52,836 bases of DNA, taken from Hofstenia miamia (lineage: Eukaryota; Xenacoelomorpha; Acoela; Hofsteniidae). The position numbers and the translations under genes were made by a program. Below, one piece after another: positions 1 to 10,570 of the stretch (its first letter is position 1; the number at the start of each line of letters is the position of its first letter). The notes under the pieces are model-generated. The model was given only the letters and a program-made list of their open reading frames with translations, had not been told where the DNA came from and did no database searches. The DNA lies in assembly GCA_900660155.1 (NCBI GenBank), contig CABFPE010000190.1:213007-265842 (forward strand). Direction: 5' to 3'.

Positions 1-693
1 ATATATATATAATATGTATTTTGATATTTTGCTCGGTACACGTAAATTCCAAGAACTACCAAATTTGAAAAGCGATTGTCATTGTAGTTCCTGAGAACGA
101 TTGTATTAGCCAAGGGTAAGAAAAACTGCTTTCACATGCAACGCTTGTAGGTGGCAAAACACGAGATAGCAATTTATTAAAAGATCTGGAAATGCATCTT
201 TATATATTTCCGCTAACGCAAACAAATTAAACAAATATCTACTTTGTAACTAAATAACGGAATTTCTCCAAAATTTCACTCAAAATGCTATTGGGGAATA
301 AAACCCCGTACAAAATTGAAAGGGCCTTTCGCTATTGAATTCCTCAAACCAAACAAAATTTCTATATTTTCATTCATATTTATAGGTAAAAACGGCTAAA
401 TTATAGTTTTTTTAATATCACTGCAAGTGGTTAAAAAAATATAAAATTTTTATCAATATTAAAAGTTCTTTAATTTCATTTTCGTACATGAAAAAATTTT
501 AATTGAATAATCGGAATTTACATATGCACATTTACTGAATTTACGCAAGTCAAAATATAAATTTGAGTGAGTAATCAGTGACTGATATTGTCTAAATATA
601 TTATTTTTTATACGTTTGCTTGAGCTAACCAAACTAAAGAAATACATAATGACAGATTACTGTTCCAACCATTTAAAAATTATTACTAAAGAA
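1..693. other. AT-rich DNA with no gene seen
   Basis: The window opens on a short AT dinucleotide run. The rest is AT-rich, with short open frames interrupted by stops on both strands. No domain, repeat or RNA gene could be supported here. Confidence 0.6.
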
Positions 694-703
694 CGGTCAT
701 CTA

Positions 704-1178
704 CAAGGCTTCCCATTGTGCTGATAACGGCTAAAGAAGCCGCTAACAGCAAACGGCAACAGTTTTGCTGTTAACAGCTTCAATATTTTCTTACTCAATC
801 AAGAAAGAACGGATAAAACATTCTTTAGCTAGATTCCGACATTGCATGGATGAGACAATAACATTGTTTTTAAGCAGGGGAAAGAGACTATGAAAAAAGA
901 CTGCAAAGCAGTCTCCATTAGACAATATAACATACGTTGAAACACTCTCTATCAATGGGGTTTGTTGACGTACTTGGGCTGCGATATGTTTATCAATGAT
1001 TTCAACATTGGTCTGTATTCTGACCGCTTGATGCGCTGTTGTGAGGATTCGAAGACATTGATAGTGTGAGCAACACAAGTATTATGCCAATATACGTAAA
1101 TTTTATTTGCTTTTTAAACAGCACTTGCTGTTTGCTGTAACAGCTTGTAGCTGTTAGCAGCAGTGCTGTTGGGAGCGT
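704..1178. mobile_element. Non-autonomous hAT-like element (about 475 bp)
   Basis: The element is bounded by a 10-base direct repeat, CGGTCATCTA, at 694-703 and 1179-1188, which contains an 8-bp TSD of the size hAT transposases make. The ends are imperfect inverted repeats of roughly 50 bases: the left end (CAAGGCTTCCCATTG...) read in reverse complement aligns with the right end around TTTGCTGT..CAGC...TTGGGAGC. Inside, the minus strand is open for about 95 codons at 791-1078, with no domain I recognise, so any coding role is unproven. hAT membership is inferred from TSD length and the CAAGG..TCCCA-like tip. Confidence 0.6.
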
Positions 1179-1200
1179 CGGTCATCTATGATATCTATAT

Positions 1201-1858
1201 CAGAGATGAAAGTGGGGCAGATTTTTGTGAACTGCTCTGCCACATTTACAAGTGTTGAAATCTGCCCCACTTTGCCCCATGTTCTATACCCTACCGCCCC
1301 AAATTGGCTACTAAAAAATTCGACTCCAAAACTACTTACGATATTTTTTTGCCCATATTTGTTCTATGACGATTTTCATTGCAGCACACCCTCAAATATT
1401 TTGAATCCTCACTTCCTAGAAGATACAGAATCATTTTTTTAAATGTCAATTTCTAATATGCCAATGCAATTTAATGATATTATTAAAAGCAAAATGAAAT
1501 TTAATTTTAACTCGATAAAGCTTTTTATGAAGCAAATATTTTATATTTATACAAGGACAATTGCTCTCCTTCAATGTAGTTGCAAAGCCTATTGACTTAC
1601 AAATCAGATCAAAATGATCTTGCTGATATCATTGAATAGAACCAATTTTCACCAAGCTAAATCAGTTTTTTAAGCAGAGAACTTTGATGTAAAAAATACT
1701 TTTACCATCTCTAAATTTAGCAATCACTTCAGTCTTTCTTAACTAAAAAACGTTTTTGCCCCATGGGTACCCATTTTGAAAACTCTTGCCCCATACCCGC
1801 CCCGACCTGGCCAACCCCACCTTTCCCCATGGGTCAACCCGCCCCTCTTCCATCTCTG
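1201..1858. mobile_element. Non-autonomous hAT-like element (658 bp)
   Basis: A perfect 8-base TSD, ATCTATAT, lies at 1193-1200 and 1859-1866. The element starts CAGAGATG and ends CATCTCTG. Its inverted repeats extend about 20 bases with few mismatches (left CAGAGATGAAAGTGGGGCAG; the right end in reverse complement has G, A and G at the variant positions). The interior near both ends is rich in GGGGC/GCCCC runs. No transposase frame is present, so mobilisation would depend on an autonomous relative. It sits five bases beyond the TSD of the neighbouring hAT-like element. Confidence 0.8.
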
Positions 1859-1866
1859 ATCTATAT

Positions 1867-2413
1867 ATAGATGAAATTACTTTTCATATACTAAAATTTA
1901 AAAATATTTTAATAGCTATTAATTTCAAACTGTAAAATTCTTTGAACACTGCAAATAATATTCAAATTTGCTATTCTAAGTTATTACTTATTAAATATTT
2001 TTTGTCATACTTTATTATGATTTATAATTCTTCTATACATTATTCTTGTCTGGGTTAATTAGAGCTAAACATAGATGGATATTTATAAGTGCAAAGATTG
2101 CGTTCATTAATTCTAAAATTGATTATTAGTACATAAATTGTCAAAAATTTACTTGTTATAAATAAAAATAACGGTAATAATTTGTTCAAAATCGCTTACT
2201 TCATAAATATCTGTTAAGTACTACATATTTGTAGATTAGAATTATCATTTTTTCTATGTTTATTATAGCTTATTTTTAATTAGAAGTTAAATGTAAATAC
2301 CAGTATTTTTCTATAATTGCACTACTATCTTATGTTACAAAATTAAATATTTTTAAATCAATTGTATTGGGAAATTTGCTTAATTAAAGGATTTCATTAT
2401 AGTTTCATTAAAT
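1867..2413. other. AT-rich 5' flank of the B-box gene
   Basis: No coding signal is seen. The stretch is over three-quarters A+T and ends just before the ATG at 2414. It presumably holds the promoter and 5' UTR of the B-box gene, but no specific element can be named. Confidence 0.4.
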
Positions 2414-4084
2414 ATGGCGGAATTCGAAGAAAGTTCTTCCTCACAGCAGCATGATCCTCTCCTTAGCTCTGTACAACTACCTGCATTAAAATACTGTTCT
2501 TATTGCAGGTTTCAAATCGAAGACGCAAATGTTCAATTTTGCCGAGATTGTCGCAAGACACTTTGCTTTAATTGCACTATTAATCACAAAGTAACCACTG
2601 CCTCAGAAATGCATACGATAGCTCCTTGTGAACGCGTGCCACATTGCTCCAAGCATAGCAAGAATGCAAAATATTTTTGCATTGATAAAATGCAAGTATT
2701 CTGTCAGGATTGTTCTAATGAGCAACCAACTCAAAAAATTAATGCAATTGATATCCAGGCTCAGCTCTTTTTAGATGAAGTGAGCAATATGATAGACACT
2801 ATTAAGAATAAATATCATAAAGCGAAGAACATCATTCCTATATTAAATATGAAAATTACTAGCTTTAAGGAATCTTCTGCAAAATTGGAATCCTCCATTA
2901 GAAAAACGAAACAGGAGATTTTAAATGCGTTCGATGAAGGGTTCGAGAATCAACTTAAAACGTTCGAGAACAACAATGCAAAATTCAAACTTAAAATTAG
3001 TGAAGAAATCTCTAAACTTAGAAATATGCAAACGAATTTTGAAAAAATCATTGCGCTATATTCACATTATTCTGTTTCGTGCCCAAACTATAATGTTCTT
3101 CGAGATGTCTATGCGTTTAATTTTGTCTCTGAAATTGATGTAAACGCTGATAAATATTCAAGAGTTACAAAAAACTCTGAAATTGGATAAATCTGATTCT
3201 GTATATTATAATGTTCCAAAGACCGCGAAATCGTTAATTGGTAGAGTTAGCACTTTTATTGATGAAGTTTCTGTTTTTCAAAATTTGAAAAACGAACAAC
3301 TTTTTCGAAGTTCAGTAGTACATCAAGTTAAACATACGCATCGAATGAAGGCTATTTGTTGGGATTGGGAGAATCGAGTAATATATATACTTGAAATGCG
3401 CGCTACTCAGCGTTTTTTAATTAAAATATCAGAAGATAGCACATCGCAAGAATTGAAATTGGGTTTTAGAGAACGTGATGGAACTCCATTGCATATATTA
3501 GTACTGGCTAATGAAAAAGTTTTTTTTACAATATTCTTTTGGGTTTAAGTTGATATCATTCAACCCGAACAGTATTAAGCCTCAAAAGATTCCATGTTGT
3601 TTTCCTCTCGAAGTTGCAACAATGTGTGGCAGCCCTTGCAAAATTCTTATTGAAGTACAAACCAATTACAAATTCTGTAGAACTTATTTCTATAACTCTA
3701 CCTAACTACGCTCAACCCAAATGGATGAGCGTGAATTCCAATTTAGACCATATTGTTTTTTCTGGAGATTTTGGGTGCATTTATTTATTTTCCTTTGATC
3801 AGAAGATGATGTTACATATTTTCACCACCACGGAAAAATACACTTACAAATTCGCTGGATTTCTATCGGAAAACATTGTTGTTGCTGTAAATTTACAGAC
3901 TTCTGCTTTAGAAATATTTAGTATTGAGCGAAAGCAAAATATTGCACAACTCCCGCAATTTAGTAATGAAGTAACAAATATTATCCGTAACATTTCTTCA
4001 ATGATACCGTGCTCTGGGACAGCCTTATTTGTTGTTGGTGCTGGCTATCAAACAGATAAGCTATGCAAATTAATTTTTTGTTGA
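2414..4084 (+). pseudogene. RING-less TRIM-like B-box/coiled-coil protein, frameshifted
   Basis: The ATG at 2414 opens a 258-codon frame. Residues 28-67 form a first B-box-like zinc module (C28-x2-C31, C43-x2-C46, C51-x2-C54, H58, H67). Residues 78-100 form a second (C78-x2-H81, C89, C97-x2-C100). Residues of about 110-215 are Lys/Glu-rich and look like the TRIM coiled coil. No RING precedes the B-boxes. Coding resumes in other frames at 3183-3548, about 3511-3610, and 3614-4084; these look like one protein, and the last part has beta-propeller-like short hydrophobic strands, though no NHL or WD signature is firm. Breaks fall near A6 at about 3168-3175 and T8 at about 3520-3530, so homopolymer sequencing errors are as likely as true decay. 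Introns are less likely, because adjacent frames overlap without clean GT/AG junctions. TRIM proteins act as scaffolds or, when RING-bearing, ubiquitin ligases; here a ligase role is not indicated. Confidence 0.65.
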
Positions 4085-6312
4085 TGTCATCATTTGTTTA
4101 TAAGATGTCAACAATTAATGTATTTAATTTTTTGGCTATGTGTAGATCGTTCCTTAACACGAAATGATTCTAGAATTCTTAATTGTATTATCTACATTGA
4201 TATACATCACAATGTTAATATTCTAAATGCCTCTTTAAATCCATCCATAGTGCCATAGTGATGAAAAGCAAACTATAATTATATTAAACCCTAAATTTAT
4301 AATAAAAAGTTACCATGCATGTTTAGAGCAGATATTATGTAATTGTGCGTATTGGCACCAAATGATCTTTAGACTAACTTAGTTTGAGTTTCAGCGCAGT
4401 CATATAGCGAAAGTTTGAGACTCTTCAAAATGCTGCTTGATAATTCCGTAAACAATTCTATTCTGAGCTACAATCATGCAAAATTAGCTTTAGCAAAATG
4501 TACGGAATATTATTCAGAGAATTTTAATTAAATTACATCCTTAACTTGCTTGCAAAATTATTACCAGTAAAGCAATGAGTCTTCTAAAAATTTTATGTAA
4601 AAGGATATCAAATTTGGTATGTCATGAATACTTTCAGTGAAACATATACATATATTACTGCAAACTAATTGATGTAAATATTGAATAAAATATAGCTAAA
4701 TTTCCTTTTCTTGATGGCAAAATCAAACTAAAAACTAATTGAATATTTGAAATATGCGAAAATGTTTCGAAAAATCTGCGGTTGATTTTTGAGCGCCGCG
4801 GGTGTGGGTTGGGTTTAGGTGGAAGCGTGTCAAGTCAAAGTGCTTCGTCAACTTGTAATTCTAAAAAGTATTTCTCCACTTACAAGTTTTTTGCTATACG
4901 AAAAACCCTATTTGCAAAGCAAAGGCGTACTTCAACTATTGTATCACCACATTTGAAATCTTGTAATTGGGATTGCACGCCCTCCCAATGTACATGTAGG
5001 TGGAGGCGATTCGGATAAACCTCCGGGTTAGGAAGTATTTTTTGTTAAAATTTTGATCGATACCTAATAAACAATAAAACGGTTTGAAGGAGTCCTATAT
5101 TCGTATAAAACGTTGTAAGATGCGTTTTCTAAACTTATTTATAATACAATTACAATTCATTGCTGAATACCATCAATTGTCAACCGATGATATTGTAAAA
5201 CATTTATTAAACGTTTGTTAAACGATAATTAAACCATTTTTAAATGTTTTCGAAGCCGTTTCTAAATTGTTAAAATTCACATTCTAGACATTTTCTCAAC
5301 GTCTTATCTTTTTCGATGCGTTTTGTAAATCATTTCTAAGTGTAATATTTTAATAATTGATTAAAAAATGATTTTCAATATGATATGTATTTCATATTTG
5401 TGTGGACACTTGTAAAACATAGAAACTTAAAATTGCTTTTCAAAGCCTTGACAGACAACATGCAAGTGCTTTAACCTTTAAGATATGAAAAATATTGTGC
5501 TTTAGAAGTCATGTAATATAAATCTTGTAAAACAGACTGGTACATGTGATTGTCATGCTTGTTAAGTTTAAAATTCCAAATTTTGTATGGCTTTTTCTAA
5601 TGAAGTTTTGTAATTTAGTTAGTAGAATTTTATTGAAAAATTTTAAGTAAAGTTCAACAATAATTTATGAATTACTTAAATTTCAGATTCATACATTTTT
5701 ATTACCTTCTCAAATTGTTATTTATAAAAAAATGGTTTGATTTGCAAATCATATATGCTCGATCACATCACAGACATTGTTACTACGCACAACATCTACA
5801 GCTTCAATACGAATAGCAAAAATGACTATTACATGTTGTAATAATGCGGTTTCCGCATTATTTTTCTGCAATGTCAGTCACAGCCAGCGAAGCACTGCTA
5901 AAATTTTAACAAAGGGGCTCTAATATAGGTAAGCCTTTCAACATATAGGTTCAGCTATTGGCTTATATTGTGCCCCTTTTATGATCTTTGCCAAAATGGT
6001 CTTTTATGGTTTTATTATGTTAACTCAATCTTGAACATATTCTGCAAATATGATGCTACTGAAAGTGGTCTATAACTTTGGAGTTTTAAGACGTCACAAT
6101 TGAAAGATTGATTGATTGACTTTCAAACCAAAAGTATTTTGTGAAGTAATATCAGCTCTTTTTACAAGGCCTTCTTTAAAGAAAGAGCAGGTGCCCTTGA
6201 TTTTAATGATTTTACTAATTTTACTATCTTTTGAATTAAACTTTATATCTGTTTTTATTTTTCTTGCTTTTTGATTGTACCAAATCATTGTCTATAGTAT
6301 ATGTGAGATTAT
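4085..6312. other. Intergenic AT-rich DNA, no gene supported
   Basis: Scattered open frames under 80 codons have no recognisable domains. The only GC-richer island (about 4790-5030) carries an open frame with no homology I recognise. No convincing inverted or tandem repeat was found by eye. Confidence 0.5.
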
Positions 6313-7213
6313 CCCTAATAAATACGTTTGGAAAATTTGGCAAATATTTACCAAATATTTGGAAAAAATGTTTAATTTTTGTAAACGGCAATTTTCCAAA
6401 TATTTGGCAAATATTTGCCAAATAATTACGAAATTATCCAAATTTGTACATTCCATAAATTACTGCTTATTTGATAAAAAAACATGTACATAATATATAA
6501 TATACTATTTTGTATTTTAAAACCAAATAATGGCAATTTTAAGTTTTCAATGATTTAAATTGAAAACAATTAAAACATTTATATATATGAGAAAAATGTA
6601 TGCAAAGTTTAATTATGCACATAGTACTACCTGAAAGCAAGGAACATCACGTGTGTTTTTGTACTTTTTATGTTCATGCAAGAAATAATTTTTAAATTTA
6701 GCATAATTATAATGCTTAAATTATAGTGCATAGTGGTAAAAATTTTGAGCAGATTGTTATATAATATATACAAACAAAACTGGTTTAATTCTAACTTTGC
6801 ATTAATGTAAATTTTAATATTGACTGACATGTCAATGCTTTCTTGCTATTTGAAGGTTGTTCAAACTCTCTTAACTGTGTGCAATCAGTGTTGATTGTCA
6901 AAACTAGCTGTATACATTTAATGTATACTGTGGAAGCAGTCTGCTTAACTGCTATTCTAAATAAACAAAAAAAGTTTGATGGAAACAAAATGTTATATAA
7001 GGATCACATTGTTAGATAAGTATGTAGAAAATTGAAAAATCACTTAATAAAAAATTTGGAAAGTTTGGCAAATATTTGCCAAATCTTTGGAAAATTTGCC
7101 CAATATTTGGCAAATTTTTGGAGAATTTGCAAATTATTTGGAACGGATTTCTAAATATAATCCAAAAATTTGATACTAATTTGGAATTATTTTTCCAAAC
7201 TTTTTTAATAGGG
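6313..7213. mobile_element. Inverted-repeat (MITE/foldback-like) element
   Basis: The left end CCCTAATAAATACGTTTGG and the right end, read in reverse complement as CCCTATTAAAAAAGTTTGG, form terminal inverted repeats followed by GAAAA. Just inside both ends are clusters of short palindromes built on TTTGGCAAATATTTGCCAAA (6328-6425 and 7058-7145). Flanking bases suggest a TA target, as for Tc1/mariner, but the TSD is not clean. No transposase is encoded. A similar end, TACCCTATTTAAAT followed by GGAAAATAATTTGG, occurs alone near 8273 and may be a broken relative. Confidence 0.55.
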
Positions 7214-8759
7214 TAGCATATATCAAAAATTTATTTAGTAGGCCATGCATAAGAACAGATATTGTGTATGTGTGATTTTATTAGAAAACGTTTGCTGAAT
7301 TTGTTAAATTCTCCTTCCAATTCTTGGTATCAAAATGCAGACAAAAGTTTAGTTTCATTATTAATCTTAAGCAAACCAGGATTTTTTAAGAAATTTGTAT
7401 AGCTTTTTGAAAAAGAATATTTCCTATAACCTAGAATAGGCATGAAAAAAGGTCTGTGAGCACAGGCTCTGAACATGGCATCATTATTTGTTTTTGTTGT
7501 TCCATGACCTTTATTCTCTTTCTACTAGTCTTACCTTTTATCAAACCCTGTTAAGAAATATTGAAAGCATTTCGCATGAACACACCGTTGGGTTGTGATG
7601 GCTTATGCTATAATAAAGATTTGTTTTAAAACATTATTTTGCTTAAAGTATTTGCAAGTAACTAATTTTTTCCAATGAGAAACACATTTTTCTAGAATAA
7701 TTCAAATTCTTTCTGCACCTAGTTTTCAGAAAATGAATTGATCTAAAAGATTGAAGAGTCTTCTCCACATATACATAAACAGAAATAATTTAAGTGTAAT
7801 GGTTGGTCGCATTTGCTTTACTTTCTCACAACTGCACATTAAGTATTGAGAGAGTTTAAATTTTAATTTAAAAAATTAGCATTTTTAAAGAAAAATAGGA
7901 AAAATATTTCATTTTTAAAGCATGCTTACTAATAATCATGTCCATATTTATTGATTTACAATTTCCCTAATAGACGTGGAGAAAATTGCTTGAAAATGTG
8001 GGCAGTTGTGTCATTTCAAATCTTCATCAATCTGCTTAAAGTTAAAGAATGTTGAAATTTCTCATCCATCTCCTGAATACATGTCAGCTTCTTTGGGTGA
8101 CAATGTTAGATACAGGAAAGTGTATTGTAATTTAAATGATCTCAATGATTGAATTTCTGTAGTTTTGATCATGTTAAAATTTATTGGGGGCTCAGCCCCC
8201 TCCACTACACCACCACTGTTCACAGCATGACAGAAAACACACCTGAGTTCATTTCAGACAGGAAAATTGGTCTACCCTATTTAAATTGATGATGGAAAAT
8301 AATTTGGAAATTTGATAAAAGATCAAATTCCAGAAAAAATGTGTTTTTGTCAAATGTAATTATACAAATTTATGAGGAAGCAATGTGTAAACTCAATAGA
8401 TGTCCAATTGCCAGCCTCATTGATCAAATGAATATGCAGTAGGTTAGTGATTTCTATTAGTTGAAACAAGATTAACATGTATATTTGTATAATATTTATT
8501 ATCAATTAAATTTTATTTTAAAGAGGTCCAAAAAAGAATACAGCAAAAAATATGTTCAGCTAAGTCATTCTGGCTTTGACTTAAACAAAGCCAGAACAGA
8601 ACTTTAAATTTAAAACATCATTTACCAAAAAAAAGAGAATTCATTAGAGACCTGTAGGAATTTTGATTTGTATTTAGATACCAGTCTAATGTTATAATGG
8701 AATATAAAGTTGTAACAAAGGGCATTATCAATAAACTTTTATCAGATTTCAGTGGTTAA
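7214..8759. other. Intergenic DNA, no gene seen
   Basis: AT-rich, with stops in all frames. A perfect 15-base GC palindrome-like stem (GGGGGCTCAGCCCCC) lies at 8186-8200 and may mark the end of an old repeat. The sequence near 8273-8335 resembles one end of the inverted-repeat element at 6313-7213. Nothing else could be supported. Confidence 0.45.
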
Positions 8760-8859
8760 TTATCTTTTGTTAAATTATTGGATCTGGTAAACATGCAACT
8801 TACCTAAATAATATATGTGGCAATTGTGGTGGATAAGTTGGTGATTGAAGTAAATGATG

Positions 8860-9320
8860 TCAAATAAGATTTATCAATGTATTTTATATTTAACTTATTG
8901 ATAATTATTTTCTATCTTCAACAATTAAGAGGGGTAAATGGAGCCTTAACTAAATTAGACTTAGCAACTCATTATTTAATGTCAGCAAACTTGGTTGATA
9001 TAACAATCTTTTTTGTTTACTTAAATATAAATTATCTAAATAGCTAGAGTTCTGATTCCCAAGCTGTTTGAAAAGGAAGTCAACATTGCCAATGATCAAA
9101 AGAGAGGGTTGCAGTTATATGTTAGATAGGTTATTGGTGCTCAACATAATTCAATGTTAAACTATTCTATATTATTTAAACCAGGACATTAATACAAACA
9201 TATTAACTAAATGTGTAATGAGAGTAAAGTCTTGAGGACTCACTATACAAATTAATTGTGAATCCATATATTGGGTCAGTGAAATCCAGTTAATTAGCAG
9301 TGGAGAGGACAATCTAAACA
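8860..9320 (+). pseudogene. Decayed Ty3/gypsy-type reverse transcriptase fragment
   Basis: At about 8938-9000 the plus strand reads a peptide with T-K-L-D-L-A-T-H-Y, the conserved strand around the first catalytic Asp of LTR-element reverse transcriptases. At about 9220-9310 it reads a peptide with G-L-T-I-Q-I-N, then V-S-E-I and I-S-S-G, which matches the C-terminal thumb-proximal signature. Between them the frame is lost to stops and the YxDD box is not visible. It lies on the same strand as retroelement B. It could be the missing 5' part of B, separated by the insertion of A, but no integrase core follows it, so that link is unproven. Confidence 0.4.
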
Positions 9321-9691
9321 CTTGTAGATAATACTTGCAGGCTTATTATAGATGTGTTTAGTGTTACATGTAGGGACTAATGGTTTAGAAATTTGCAACA
9401 CTGATGAGGGAGTGTTGAAACAAATACTAGTAATGATACTAGTGAGAGACAGGAACTGAAAGTTCAATTGTTGAAGGTATGGGGTTTCACATTCGCACAA
9501 GCTCTAGTTTCACCTTTGAAATGCAGCTTAAATCTTGGCATATTTCTATTCACTTCAGGTGTAAAATTCATTGCAGGACAAGGTATTAGAAATGTGATAA
9601 TTTTCCAGGGTTCTGTTTGAGTGACTTCAAATTCTCTATTAAATAAAATTCTATTGTTAATTTGTGTGCAGTCCTGCACCCAAATCCATAC
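9321..9691. other. Unassigned flank left of element A
   Basis: Two overlapping minus-strand open frames of about 70 codons have no domain I recognise. If A inserted simply into B, the integrase N-terminal and core region should appear here on the plus strand; I do not find it. The base pattern ATAC at 9688-9691 is a near match to ATAA just after the right LTR. Confidence 0.4.
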
Positions 9692-10555
9692 TGTAGAATC
9701 GCGGGGTGCGTCTAGCAGCTCAAGCAGTACGAAGGTTGCAGAAGATTACCATCGCCAAGAACATCCCATGCACTAACAAAACAATTGAAGATTGGTAATT
9801 CGCCAATTTCATTGTAGAAAAAAGTAATTCCAAGACAGTTAAAGTAGTGACCAATTCACATGGCATCTCGCTGAAGCCAAGCCATTGAATCCATCCTTAC
9901 AAATCCAAGGTGCCAATTGTGTGTCTCAAGTTGTAATTTCTAGCTCAATACAAATAATTTATCTCCGGGTTTATCTACTCAGCTCATGTAATAAGATAGT
10001 AAATAACATGTAGTTACCACTTATTCGTGTATGCCAATGGCATAGTATATTCAAGGTGTGTTTTAATTTGTGCATTTTTGATCAATAGATGTTATAGTTC
10101 TTTTATTCCCTATGCCTATACATAGCCTTAAAGCGACCACAATATGGGCTAAGCATCTGTCAAGGAGCGGAGTTCCTCCTACATTAGCGACGGATCTTAC
10201 AGTTTCATTACTATAAAATTCATACCAGAGCATAAATGGTTAGTAAGATATAATATAATAGAAAAGCAAATGGTATCCAGCAAGAACGAAATTTATTTGA
10301 CGTTTGCTTACAATTGTATTCCCTATTTATACAAAAGTAGGAAATATTTACCGTTTTTACAAAAGTTAGTTTCCCTCACAAATTAACTGAGCAATTACAC
10401 GTAATTCTAAAGCTTTGAGGTGACAAACACTAAGTTCAAAACTTAGGTTCGAAATAATCAAAAATTGACAATTCATTAACAAAATAGCACTGATTTAATT
10501 TGAGAGTGCCTGAAAATTAAAGTAAAAATAAAAAAAGGCCCTGAGTAACTCTACA
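9692..10555 (-). repeat. 3' LTR of element A
   Basis: 864 bases, bounded on the plus strand by TGTAGAATC and ACTCTACA, the TG...CA form of an LTR. It matches 20564-21405 along nearly its whole length, with point differences and several small indels (for example about 15 extra bases near 9725). Identity is roughly 90% by eye. In element orientation it follows the polypurine tract directly. Confidence 0.85.
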
Positions 10556-10570
10556 TGCCCCCCCATTGCA
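10556..10570 (-). promoter_or_regulatory. Polypurine tract of element A
   Basis: On the minus strand the sequence reads AATGGGGGGGCA directly before the LTR start TGTAG. Such a purine run primes plus-strand DNA synthesis in LTR retrotransposons. Element B has the comparable TTAGGGGGGCA. Confidence 0.7.

Noticed and set aside
4782..5018. A 78-codon open frame in a GC-richer island.
   Set aside because: No domain, no conserved neighbours, and the codon content looks random.
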